Numbered from the stretch's first letter, positions 1-6,999 are shown. The stretch is DNA of 11,875 nucleotides from Chloroflexota bacterium (GCA_021796315.1 JAJYOH010000121.1:1-11875); one strand, 5' to 3'. Numbers and translations: made by a program. Notes: a model not told the origin generated them from the sequence alone.

Positions 1-640
1 ATCAAAAAAAGAAATCGCATCACTTGGACGAAAAGCGTGGACCATCCAAGCTGATTTGAGTCAAGCTGACGAGGTTGCAAACCTAATTTCACAGGCCGGC
101 AAAATCGGCGTACTTCACGCGCTGATTAATAGCGCCGCAATCTTTGAGCCGCTCACCCTGCAGGACACCAAACTGGCAGATTGGGAACGTCACTTGGCAA
201 TCAACCTGACTGCGCCGTTTCTTTTGAGTCAAGCATTTGCAAAACAATTTTTTGCATCTGCTCAAGGCGGCGTCCTCGCCGCCGAGGACGGCGGCGAGAG
301 CAACAACGAAATTGGACACATCGTCAACATTTTGGATTGGCGCGCGCTTCGGCCCGGCGCCGACCATTTTCCCTACACTGTCAGCAAAGCTGCGCTGGCC
401 GCCATGACAAAATCGCTGGCGGTCAGTTTGGCTCCAAACATCACAGTCAATGGCCTGGCGTTAGGTGCGGTCCTGCCTCCATCGGATCGTCCCGTGAGCG
501 AAGATTTTTTAAAAAGCATTCCCGCCGAACGCTGGAGCAAACCGGAAGAACTCGAAGAAGCGCTGATCTTTTTATTGACGGGGCCAGGTTATATCACCGG
601 CGAGATCATCCATTTGGATGGCGGCCGCCATTTGGTTTAA
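1..640 (+). CDS. SDR-family oxidoreductase, probable pteridine (dihydropteridine/dihydromonapterin) reductase, 5'-truncated
   Basis: The reading frame is open from base 2, so the gene begins left of the window; the TTG at 56 is an internal Leu codon within 'QADLSQADEV'. About 213 residues are visible. The Rossmann N-terminus with the dinucleotide-binding glycines is missing. Numbering from base 56, 'NSAAIFEP' (25-32) replaces the SDR NNAG motif, and the active site reads Asp94 (ILDW), Tyr107 and Lys111 (YTVSK). Classical SDRs have Ser at the first position; Asp, 13 residues before the Tyr, is the arrangement in PTR1 and E. coli FolM. The C-terminus 'LDGGRHL' also matches FolM. Members reduce dihydro- or oxidised pterins with NADPH in the cytosol. 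The folB and folK genes downstream on the same strand support a pterin substrate. Reductase family is near certain; the pterin substrate is inference. Confidence 0.8.
   Translation, partial: SKKEIASLGRKAWTIQADLSQADEVANLISQAGKIGVLHALINSAAIFEPLTLQDTKLADWERHLAINLTAPFLLSQAFAKQFFASAQGGVLAAEDGGESNNEIGHIVNILDWRALRPGADHFPYTVSKAALAAMTKSLAVSLAPNITVNGLALGAVLPPSDRPVSEDFLKSIPAERWSKPEELEEALIFLLTGPGYITGEIIHLDGGRHLV
266..295. repeat. GC-rich palindrome inside the reductase gene
   Basis: An 8-bp perfect inverted repeat (CGTCCTCG at 271-278, CGAGGACG at 283-290, 4-base centre) is bracketed by two direct copies of GGCGGC (266-271 and 290-295, 24 bases apart). It encodes a low-complexity Gly/Ala/Glu/Asp stretch in a loop between the helix after the NSAA motif and the strand carrying the catalytic Asp. 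It keeps the frame. It could be an in-frame insertion of a small repeat element or simply GC-rich local sequence. Confidence 0.55.
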
Positions 641-641
641 T

Positions 642-670
642 CCTTGCGAAGGTTTAAAACCTTCGCAAGG
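642..670. repeat. 14-bp perfect inverted repeat between reductase gene and folB
   Basis: The arms CCTTGCGAAGGTTT (642-655) and AAACCTTCGCAAGG (657-670) are exact complements around a single A. The element begins two bases after the reductase stop codon and is followed by CTTTT (670-675), so as RNA on the + strand it could act as a weak terminator or a 3'-end stabiliser. Its compact symmetric form also suits a repetitive extragenic palindrome. folB starts 31 bases after it with a good ribosome binding site and no obvious promoter in between, so readthrough is expected. Confidence 0.75.
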
Positions 671-701
671 CTTTTGCACCAGAAACTGTTGTGGAGGAAC
701 G

Positions 702-1058
702 ATGGACAAAGTCATCATCAAGGATTTGGCAGCACGCGGGATTATCGGCGTCAATGATTGGGAACGCGACCAGCCGCAGGAAATCCTGATCAATATCACG
801 GTCTTCACGGATACACGCCGCGCCGCCGAAACAGATAGCATTGAAGACTGTGTCAATTACCGAACCCTGGCAAAAAAAGTGCAGGCACACGCAGAGGCCG
901 CCAGGCGCCTGACCGTTGAAGCGCTGGCAAACGACCTGGCAAAATTGTGTTTGCAGGAAAAATTAGTGCAGAAAGTGATTGTCCGAGTAGAGAAGCCAGG
1001 TGCAGTTCGATTTTCAAATTCGGTCGGCGTGGAGATAGAACGCAGCCGCGATGAGTGA
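702..1058 (+). CDS. folB: Dihydroneopterin aldolase
   Basis: A 118-residue protein, the usual FolB length. It converts 7,8-dihydroneopterin to 6-hydroxymethyl-7,8-dihydropterin and glycolaldehyde in the cytosol, typically as an octamer of tunnelling-fold subunits. The family signature is visible as 'GVNDWER' with catalytic Glu21, 'NYRTLAKKV' with Tyr53, and 'VEKPGAVRF' with catalytic Lys98. The start at 702 is chosen because GGAGG (693-697) sits just upstream and the family N-terminus 'IKDLAARGIIGV' follows at once. The frame is open back to about 618, but that part runs over the palindrome and has no homology-like content. The stop overlaps the folK start by eight bases (ATGAGTGA), so the two are translationally coupled. 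Confidence 0.95.
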   Translation: MDKVIIKDLAARGIIGVNDWERDQPQEILINITVFTDTRRAAETDSIEDCVNYRTLAKKVQAHAEAARRLTVEALANDLAKLCLQEKLVQKVIVRVEKPGAVRFSNSVGVEIERSRDE

Positions 1059-1545
1059 GTCACACAAAGTATTTCTGAGCCTTGGCTCAAACGTCCAACC
1101 GGAAACATATTTGCCAAAGGCGATTGACCTGTTGCGCGAACATGGTCAGGTGATGAAGATTTCAACGGTCTGGGAGTCCCGCGCAGTCGGCGCAAATGGA
1201 CCAAACTTTTTGAACTTATGTTTGCTGTTTATCACTCCGATTGCCCCCGAAAATCTAAAGGAACAAATCATCCATCCCATCGAGTCCAGGCTGGGACGTG
1301 TACGTAGCGAAAACAAAAATGCGCCACGCACGATTGACATTGACATCGTTATGGCAGATGGCGATCCAGTCAATTTGGAATTTTGGAATTACGCTTTTAT
1401 CGTGGTGCCAATGGCAGACATCGCCCCTAAACTATTGCATCCCATTACCCACAAAAAAATGAGCGCAGCTTCGAGATTGTTGCGTTCTCAAATCTGGATC
1501 GTGCAGCGCTCGGATGTATCATTACCAGCAAGTCCAACAGTTTAA
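1051..1545 (+). CDS. folK: 6-hydroxymethyl-7,8-dihydropterin pyrophosphokinase (HPPK), shortened variant
   Basis: 164 residues, close to the usual 155-170. It transfers pyrophosphate from ATP to 6-hydroxymethyl-dihydropterin, the step after FolB. Family marks: 'LSLGSN' (9-14), 'LGRVR' (81-85) and 'APRTIDIDI' (91-99) with the Mg-binding pair Asp96 and Asp98. Oddities: where E. coli HPPK has about 30 residues between the DLDI motif and the 'WPLFEIAP' block, including a Pro-His loop and Arg121, this protein has about 22 and reads 'FWNYAFIVVPMADIAP', placing Tyr where Arg121 would be. The Trp-Gly before PRT (E. coli RWGPRT) is Asn-Ala. The C-terminal tail after about residue 145 has no recognisable motif. 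The start overlaps the folB stop; the stop overlaps that of convergent folE by four bases. HPPK identity is secure, full activity less so. Confidence 0.9.
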   Translation: MSESHKVFLSLGSNVQPETYLPKAIDLLREHGQVMKISTVWESRAVGANGPNFLNLCLLFITPIAPENLKEQIIHPIESRLGRVRSENKNAPRTIDIDIVMADGDPVNLEFWNYAFIVVPMADIAPKLLHPITHKKMSAASRLLRSQIWIVQRSDVSLPASPTV

Positions 1546-2177
1546 ATCTGAAGAGGCCCCGCGCCGCGCGAAATATTATCCAGGAATTCCTGGCGCGTTG
1601 CCGGATTAGTGCGGAACGAGCCATGCATTGCAGACGTAGTCATGCGCGCGCCATGCTTCTTGACACCGCGCATCATCGAACACAAATGCAGACCCTCAAC
1701 AACTACAGCCACGCCTTTTGGCTCCAGCAGCTCCTGAATAATATCGGCAATCTGGCGCGTCATTCGTTCCTGCACCTGCAGGCGGCGGGCATAAACATCA
1801 ACCAGGCGGGGAATCTTTGAAAGCCCAATCACTTTCCCGGCCGGCATATAAGCAACGTGGACGCGCCCCAGAAAAGGCAGCATGTGATGCTCACACAAGC
1901 TGTAAAATTCAATGTCACGCACAATGACCATTTCATCGTAGGTAATATTGAACAGGGCGCCATTCACGACTTTCTGCGGGTCTGCCTGATAACCGCTTAA
2001 CAGCTCTAAATACATTCTGGCAACGCGCTTGGGAGTATTCTTCAATCCTTCCCGCTCGGGATTTTCCCCAAGCGCATTAATCAAATGCAAGATGGCTTCC
2101 TCAGCCGCGTGAGTATCTACGCCGCTGTCGGCAAATCCTTCTTCTGTCATATCGTCATCAAAATCTAAACCGTTCAT
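1542..2177 (-). CDS. folE: GTP cyclohydrolase I
   Basis: 211 residues. It opens GTP and forms 7,8-dihydroneopterin triphosphate and formate, the first pterin step, as a cytosolic homodecamer. The first 25 or so residues are an acidic, variable extension. The core then follows: 'REGLKNTPKRVARMY' (42-56), 'FYSLCEHHMLPF' (91-102) with zinc ligands Cys95 and His98, 'GKVIGLSKIPR' (114-124), and 'HLCSMMRGV' (164-172) with the third zinc ligand Cys166 and catalytic His164. It is therefore a zinc-dependent FolE1, not the FolE2 type. The start is supported by GGAG at 2185-2188, eight bases ahead of the ATG. A GC-rich terminator hairpin lies immediately upstream, so expression depends on readthrough from hpf or on a promoter I could not identify. 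It converges on folK. Confidence 0.97.
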   Translation of the reverse strand: MNGLDFDDDMTEEGFADSGVDTHAAEEAILHLINALGENPEREGLKNTPKRVARMYLELLSGYQADPQKVVNGALFNITYDEMVIVRDIEFYSLCEHHMLPFLGRVHVAYMPAGKVIGLSKIPRLVDVYARRLQVQERMTRQIADIIQELLEPKGVAVVVEGLHLCSMMRGVKKHGARMTTSAMHGSFRTNPATRQEFLDNISRGAGPLQI

Positions 2178-2188
2178 CTCTTTGCTCC

Positions 2189-2220
2189 AAAAAGACTGGC
2201 CCGGCCATTTGCCGGGCCAG
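2189..2220 (-). terminator. Rho-independent terminator after hpf, abutting the folE ribosome binding site
   Basis: The arms CTGGCCCGGC (2196-2205) and GCCGGGCCAG (2211-2220) pair perfectly over 10 bp with a 5-base loop. Read on the - strand, a T5 run (2193-2189) follows two bases after the stem. It lies 26 bases past the hpf stop and ends one base before the folE GGAG. This is the strongest hairpin in the window and should end most transcripts of the pilus/comF/hpf unit. Confidence 0.88.
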
Positions 2221-2246
2221 CGATATGAATTTGTCGTAAACGTATT

Positions 2247-2816
2247 TTATCCGATCTCAGGCTCGATCAAGCCATACGAGCCGTCCCGGCGGCGATACAA
2301 AACATTGACCTTGCTGGTCTCGGCATTGTAAAAAACAAAGAAGTTATCGTGACCAAGCAGCTTCATTTGCTCGACAGCTTCCAATTCATTCATGGGTAAA
2401 ATACGGAAATGTTTTCGGCGCGCTATCAACGGAGGCAGCTCGCCTGTTTCATCCACCAGAGCAGGCTCTTCCTCTATTACATCTGACGCCGACCGCCCAT
2501 CACCACGGCCATGATAGTGCCGCCCTTTGTACCGGTCAATCTGGCGATGCAAATTATCAATGGCCGTATCAAAAGCCACCAACACTTCATCGGCACGCTC
2601 CTCCGTCCGAAGAAGCAACCCCTTTCCGCGCAATGTGACTTGCGCCACATTGCGGTCATTGGCATCACGAGCCGATTTGAGATGCGTCAGCTCAACGTAT
2701 GCCTCCTCGATTGCGGGCAGGTAATGATCCAACTTACCGGCCTTTTTTTCAACATGCTCCTTGATACGTTCCGACAATCGAATGTTACGGGCCTGAACTT
2801 CCACTTTGGTTGCCAT
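2247..2816 (-). CDS. hpf: Ribosome hibernation promoting factor, long form
   Basis: 189 residues, the length of long HPF rather than the roughly 95-110-residue short HPF/YfiA. It binds the 30S decoding region and joins 70S ribosomes into inactive 100S dimers in slow growth. Residues 1-100 are the ribosome-binding domain ('QARNIRLSERIKEHVEKK', then 'DNLHRQIDRYKGR'). Residues 105-130 are an acidic linker. Residues 132-189 are the dimerisation domain, with 'RRKHFRILPMNELEAVEQM', 'LLGHDNFFVFYN' and 'YRRRDGSYGLIEPEIG'. AAGGAGG sits four bases before the ATG, the strongest ribosome binding site in the operon. comF ends 41 bases upstream, so hpf probably shares its transcript. A poor promoter-like match (TTGGTC, 16 bases, TATAAG) in that gap would leave almost no leader. 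Confidence 0.96.
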   Translation of the reverse strand: MATKVEVQARNIRLSERIKEHVEKKAGKLDHYLPAIEEAYVELTHLKSARDANDRNVAQVTLRGKGLLLRTEERADEVLVAFDTAIDNLHRQIDRYKGRHYHGRGDGRSASDVIEEEPALVDETGELPPLIARRKHFRILPMNELEAVEQMKLLGHDNFFVFYNAETSKVNVLYRRRDGSYGLIEPEIG

Positions 2817-2857
2817 AGGGCCTCCTTATAAAATAATGTGGGTGCAGACCAAGCTAC

Positions 2858-3595
2858 TCACGCGCCATGCAAACCGTGCCGCGTCAACGCGCGAGACACC
2901 GTCAAAGCAAAAACGTCCCGCGCTCCCGCGGCGTAAAACGCCTCGGCGCAGGACGAAAGAGTGGATCCCGTTGTGGCGACATCATCCATCAACAAAACGA
3001 CTTGATCTTTTACACGCTTCCCCTCAGCTCGAAATGCGCCGCGCACATTATCGCGTCGCTCTAATTTTGTCAGACCAACTTGCGTGCGGGTTTCCCGCAC
3101 GCGGCTAAGAGCATGAGGAGCGTAGGCAATTCGCATTGAGAGTGCCAGTGGACGCGCGATCAAACCAACTTGATTATAACCCCGTTCCTGCATTCGTTTA
3201 TGACCTAGCGGGACCGGCACGATAACATCGATCGGCCAATTTAAACCGACAACATACTCCGACAAACCAGCCGCGAGCGCATCGCCCAATCCTACATCTT
3301 GACGATATTTCAAACGATGCAGAGCGTTGCGTACCGGCGCGTCAAACGCGGACCAGGAGCGGAGAGCGTTAAATCGAGGCCGCACCCGCTGGCAGTCCGC
3401 GCAAAGACCCGCCACATCAAGCGGGATTCCACAAACATCACAAACAGGTTCAGGGAGTTTGGGAAGGTTTTGCTGGCAGGTATCACACCAGCGCGAACCG
3501 GGCCTGCCGCAGCCACCGCAAACAGGCGGAAAAAGTAAATCCAATCCGCTCCACAAAAGACGATATAGTGAATATGCCGGGGAAGAACCAGGCAT
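2858..3595 (-). CDS. comF: ComF family protein (zinc-finger plus phosphoribosyltransferase-like domain)
   Basis: 245 residues, typical of ComF/GntX. Two Cys4 zinc-binding knuckles are seen at the N-terminus: Cys26/29/37/40 ('CGGCG', 'CDTC') and Cys52/55/65/68. A type I phosphoribosyltransferase fold follows, with 'PVPLGHKRMQERGYNQ' (127-142) and the PRPP loop 'VVLLMDDVATTGST' (199-212). In Bacillus and Haemophilus ComF is required for DNA uptake during transformation and acts in the cytosol near the ComFA helicase or primosome; the enzymatic activity is not established. It starts 19 bases after tadC and precedes hpf by 41 bases, so it appears to be in the pilus transcript. The ribosome binding site is modest (AGGGG, eight bases before ATG). 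No comFA, comEC or comEA is present here, so a competence role is only suggested. Confidence 0.92.
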   Translation of the reverse strand: MPGSSPAYSLYRLLWSGLDLLFPPVCGGCGRPGSRWCDTCQQNLPKLPEPVCDVCGIPLDVAGLCADCQRVRPRFNALRSWSAFDAPVRNALHRLKYRQDVGLGDALAAGLSEYVVGLNWPIDVIVPVPLGHKRMQERGYNQVGLIARPLALSMRIAYAPHALSRVRETRTQVGLTKLERRDNVRGAFRAEGKRVKDQVVLLMDDVATTGSTLSSCAEAFYAAGARDVFALTVSRALTRHGLHGA

Positions 3596-3614
3596 TGTTA
3601 TACCCCTTGAATTT

Positions 3615-4565
3615 TTAATGTGTAAATGCGCGACTCATTTGAATGGCGGCCGGCGTCAAAAGAATAATAAAAATGGATGGGAAGATCAGCAAAGCCAGGG
3701 GGACAATCATTTTAATTGGCGCCTGACCGGCTTCCTCTTGTGCGCGCTGACGGCGCTTAACTCTCATCTGATCAGATTGGATGCGAAGGACCTTCGCAAG
3801 ACTTACACCAAGTATCTCACTTTGGATTACCGCGGCTACGAAGCTGGTCATTTCCGGGATGCCAATGCGTTCTGCCATATCGCGCAAAGCATCGCGCCGC
3901 GGTTTGCCCAATTGAATTTCACGAATGGCGCGCAACAAGGCGACAGACAACTGGTTTTCCCATTTTTCACTGACCTTTGACATGGCTGCTTCAAATCCAA
4001 GTCCGGCTTCCACACAAATCGTCAAAAGGTCAAGCGCGTCCGGCATGGCCTTACGAATATCCTTTTGCCGCGCATTGATGCGGCCCTGAAGCCATAGTTG
4101 AGGAAAGAAAAAGCCGAGTGCTGTAAATATAGCGACCACCAGGACAGTTTGTCCAAGCGCCCATCTATTTGGCGAGAAGATGGCAACCATGAGCAACAAC
4201 CCGCCAAATACTGTTGCGACAACAAATCGGGATGCAAGAAAAGCTCCAGCATCAATACGCCCTGGATTTCCAGCCAACTCTAATTTACGGGTTGTATCTT
4301 CAAGCGCTTTCTGCGGTGTAAACCGGGTAGACACCTCTCCAACCCGGCGCAGGAAAGGCAGGATAACGCGCTGATTGAAAGGTTGCTGCATTTCGATTTG
4401 TTCGAGAGACGACACCACATCACCGCGTTGGGTGGCCTCTGCAAGGCGAGCCATTAGAGGATCATCTTCCTCCTGGCCCTGGGCGGTCCGCATACCTGCT
4501 ACGATCAATGCAACGACCCCGCCTATGATTACAACAATAACCACTACCCATATAAAGATCGCCAT
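3615..4565 (-). CDS. tadC: Tad pilus inner-membrane platform protein TadC
   Basis: 316 residues. It is one of the two type II secretion F-domain proteins that form the membrane base on which CpaF drives Flp pilin assembly. Hydrophobic segments lie at 4-24, 109-130, 138-158 and 288-308. The F domain runs from about 172 to 305 with 'MPDALDLLTICVEAGLGFEAAM' split across 174-195, 'IREIQLGKPRRDALRDMAER' near 214-233 and the family-typical 'EEAGQAPIKMIVPLALL' near the end. The start at 4565 is preferred over an upstream TTG in the same frame because GAGGTG lies four bases before this ATG and the family N-terminus is a membrane segment. Only one base separates it from the tadB stop, so translation is probably coupled. 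The order tadB-tadC distinguishes it from its paralogue. Confidence 0.93.
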   Translation of the reverse strand: MAIFIWVVVIVVIIGGVVALIVAGMRTAQGQEEDDPLMARLAEATQRGDVVSSLEQIEMQQPFNQRVILPFLRRVGEVSTRFTPQKALEDTTRKLELAGNPGRIDAGAFLASRFVVATVFGGLLLMVAIFSPNRWALGQTVLVVAIFTALGFFFPQLWLQGRINARQKDIRKAMPDALDLLTICVEAGLGFEAAMSKVSEKWENQLSVALLRAIREIQLGKPRRDALRDMAERIGIPEMTSFVAAVIQSEILGVSLAKVLRIQSDQMRVKRRQRAQEEAGQAPIKMIVPLALLIFPSIFIILLTPAAIQMSRAFTH

Positions 4566-4566
4566 G

Positions 4567-5526
4567 CTACACCTCGATATCTGCAATCTTCATCATAATG
4601 AAATAACCCGAGCTGATCAAAAATGTTACAAGAACGGCCGCTCCAACCGCACAGTATATCCCTGCGTCCATGAAAGATCCTAAATATTTTGGATTAAGGA
4701 ACCACAAAATAACAGTTAAGACAATCGGAATCAATGAAAGGAGAGTTCCTGAAGCACGGACTGTGGCGGTCATAACGCGAATTTCGCCTTTAATTTTCAC
4801 ACGTTCACGGATAGTAAATGAAATAGTATCAAGGATTTCAGACAGGTTCCCGCCCACCTCACGTTGCACATTAATGGCGGTCACCATAAAATCCAGGTCG
4901 TCGCTGGGAATACGCCGCAAAAGATTTTCAAGCGCGGCCTCCATTGAGATACCGATTTGCATCTCCTGTACTACACGACGGAATTCATCCGAAATAGGCG
5001 ACGGCAACTCCTTACTGACCGCTTCCATTGCTTGCATGGTGGAATAACCAGCGCGCAAACCATTTACCATCAAGTTAATCATATCAGCAAGTTGGTCGTT
5101 GAATTTATTTAAACGCCTTGCTTTTTGCTGATTCACATACCAACCAGGCAAAAAGAAACCAACGACTGCGCCGATCAGAAAGGAAATAATGGACTTGCCG
5201 CCAATAAACCAGGTAATACCGCCAACTGCCACTGTTAATATAAAGATCAGGGCGAAATATTCGCCGACTTTAAACTTCATATCGGCGCGCGCCAATTCAC
5301 GGCTGATGCGGTCGCCAAACGAAGTCCGTTCAACTCGCTTTGAAACCCAATCAGTCAAAGCCGTACGCTGGGCTTCTTTATCTGCTGCTTGTTTATCTTC
5401 GCCTAAATATTGGCCGAGACGTTGTTCAACCAATGTCCGTTCACTGGAAGATGAAACAATTACCCCAATAATCAAAAGGACAATTAGAATGACCCCGCCA
5501 ATAATGATAATTAAAGCCATGTTCAT
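4567..5526 (-). CDS. tadB: Tad pilus inner-membrane platform protein TadB
   Basis: 319 residues. It is the first of two F-domain platform proteins of the Tad secretion machine. Membrane segments are apparent at 4-24, 90-108, 112-129, 262-277 and 289-311. The F domain (about 145-272) contains 'QLADMINLMVNGLRAGYSTM' (145-164), 'IGISMEAALENLLRRIPSDD' (191-210), 'NVQREVGGNLSEILDTI' and 'IRVMTATVRASG', all typical of TadB. The N-terminal stretch of about 85 residues is charged and cytosolic. The start at 5526 is taken because GAGG lies 12 bases upstream; a second ATG two codons on is possible. It follows cpaF by 39 bases and touches tadC. Confidence 0.94.
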   Translation of the reverse strand: MNMALIIIIGGVILIVLLIIGVIVSSSSERTLVEQRLGQYLGEDKQAADKEAQRTALTDWVSKRVERTSFGDRISRELARADMKFKVGEYFALIFILTVAVGGITWFIGGKSIISFLIGAVVGFFLPGWYVNQQKARRLNKFNDQLADMINLMVNGLRAGYSTMQAMEAVSKELPSPISDEFRRVVQEMQIGISMEAALENLLRRIPSDDLDFMVTAINVQREVGGNLSEILDTISFTIRERVKIKGEIRVMTATVRASGTLLSLIPIVLTVILWFLNPKYLGSFMDAGIYCAVGAAVLVTFLISSGYFIMMKIADIEV

Positions 5527-5565
5527 TCTTAAGGGTTTCCTCTTATCGATCAGCCAACTCGATTA

Positions 5566-6999
5566 TTAGTAACGACGGCGCTCGCCAATACCAAAAATGG
5601 ATGGGGGCAAATGAATACCCGCAGCCTCAATCGTATCCATAAACTTCGGACGCAAGCCTGTGGGGCGAAGCCGTCCAATGATTTGTCCATTCTCTACGCC
5701 TGTTTGTTCAAAGACAAACAGATCGGTCATGGTAATGACATCGCCTTCCATGCCGCTGACTTCAGTTATCGCTACAATTTTACGAGTACCATCGCGCATA
5801 CGTGATTGGTGGACTACTAAGTTAATAGCTGATGAAATCTGCTCGCGGATGGCCCGTGACGGAAGATCCATGCCAGCCATCAGGGTCATTGTCTCCAGGC
5901 GGGACAATGTATCGCGCGGGCCGTTTGAATGCAAAGTAGTCATGGAGCCATCGTGGCCCGTGTTCATAGCCTGTAACATATCGAGGGCCGCCTCATCACG
6001 AATTTCGCCCACGATAATTCGCTCAGGACGCATACGCAAGGCGTTGACCACCAGCATACGAATCGTAATTTCGCCACGGCCTTCAATGTTGGGCGGACGC
6101 GATTCCAGTGTAACAACATGCTCCTGCCGCAACTGCAATTCAGCCGCGTTTTCGATGGTCACAATACGTTCATCTGCTGGAATAAAGCTGGAGAGGATGT
6201 TCAATAACGTTGTTTTGCCGGAGCCAGTTCCTCCCGAGATCACAATATTTAGTCGTGCCTCTACACAGGCTTTTAGAAATTGAAGCGCTTCCTGCGTGAC
6301 AGATCCAAATTGGATCATCTGCTCAATCGTGATCGGATTCTTGGAAAACTTTCGAATCGTCAGCACCGGACCAACCAGCGAGATTGGGGCAATTACCGCA
6401 TTAACGCGCGAGCCGTCTGGAAGACGAGCATCAACGTACGGACTAGCTTCGTCGATACGACGCCCTAAAGGCGCCACAATTCGGTCAATGATGCGCAAAA
6501 CATGATCGTTGTTTTCAAAAGTGACCGGCACACGATGCAGTTTACCTTTTCGTTCAATATAAATATTCTTGGCGCCGTTCACCATGATTTCAGTAATAGT
6601 CTCATCTTCCAACAATGGCTGAAGCGGACCAAACCCTAGAATTTCAGCGGCAATCTGCTCGAATAGCCGCGCCCGTTCGGGTCGGGAAAGAACGATGTTT
6701 TCTTCAGTCAGGATTTGCTCAAACAACTCCTGAATTGTCCGGCGGACATCGTCAGTACGCGTAACATCCATGGATGGGTCAAGCTCGGCAAGCAGTTTAT
6801 TCTGCACACGTGTTTTTAAGTCAAAGTAAGAGCCTGCTTGCGGAGAAGTGACTGGGGCGCTTACGCGGCGCGCCTGCAAAGAAGAAAGCCGCGAGCTATC
6901 ACCACTCTGTCCAGCCCCTGCGCCAGATGGCTGAGACGGAGCAGGACCCTGTTCCTTTCCGCTTCCCTGCCCCTGCTCAATACGTTTCAATAAAGACAT
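5566..6999 (-). CDS. cpaF: Tad pilus assembly ATPase CpaF/TadA
   Basis: 477 residues, a GspE-superfamily secretion ATPase that hexamerises at the inner membrane and powers pilin polymerisation. Residues 1-55 are a disordered Gly/Pro/Gln/Ser-rich tail. An all-alpha region follows with 'LGFGPLQPLLEDETITEIMV' (121-140). The catalytic domain has Walker A 'GGTGSGKT' (256-263, Lys262), Asp box 'ERIVTIENAAEL' (277-288), Walker B 'RIIVGEIRD' (327-335, Glu332) and His box 'MNTGHDGSMTTLHSN' (345-359, His350 and His357). All key residues are present. The ribosome binding site AGGAG overlaps the TAG stop of the upstream cpaE gene (11-base gap), indicating coupled translation. One CpaF serves the locus; no second retraction ATPase is seen. 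Confidence 0.97.
   Translation of the reverse strand: MSLLKRIEQGQGSGKEQGPAPSQPSGAGAGQSGDSSRLSSLQARRVSAPVTSPQAGSYFDLKTRVQNKLLAELDPSMDVTRTDDVRRTIQELFEQILTEENIVLSRPERARLFEQIAAEILGFGPLQPLLEDETITEIMVNGAKNIYIERKGKLHRVPVTFENNDHVLRIIDRIVAPLGRRIDEASPYVDARLPDGSRVNAVIAPISLVGPVLTIRKFSKNPITIEQMIQFGSVTQEALQFLKACVEARLNIVISGGTGSGKTTLLNILSSFIPADERIVTIENAAELQLRQEHVVTLESRPPNIEGRGEITIRMLVVNALRMRPERIIVGEIRDEAALDMLQAMNTGHDGSMTTLHSNGPRDTLSRLETMTLMAGMDLPSRAIREQISSAINLVVHQSRMRDGTRKIVAITEVSGMEGDVITMTDLFVFEQTGVENGQIIGRLRPTGLRPKFMDTIEAAGIHLPPSIFGIGERRRY

Noticed and set aside
181..657. Arg-rich + strand frame overlapping the reductase gene
   Set aside because: It is a +1/+2 shifted reading of the reductase; the Arg-rich content comes from the GC-rich palindrome.
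618..701. Upstream extension of folB by 28 codons
   Set aside because: It would translate the palindrome and lacks a ribosome binding site, while the ATG at 702 has GGAGG and gives the standard FolB length.
3780..3800. A second copy of the CTTGCGAAGG/CCTTCGCAAG palindrome core, inside tadC
   Set aside because: It encodes 'SLAKVLRIQ', which matches the usual TadC sequence, so the resemblance to the 642-670 palindrome is most simply explained by codons.
3327..3980. Long + strand open frame (217 codons) opposite comF and tadC
   Set aside because: It spans the junction of two well-supported - strand genes, has no recognisable motif, and its composition is that of an antisense shadow.
5660..6283. 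Long + strand open frame (207 codons) opposite cpaF
   Set aside because: The opposite strand carries the complete Walker A, Walker B and His boxes of CpaF; this frame shows no domain.
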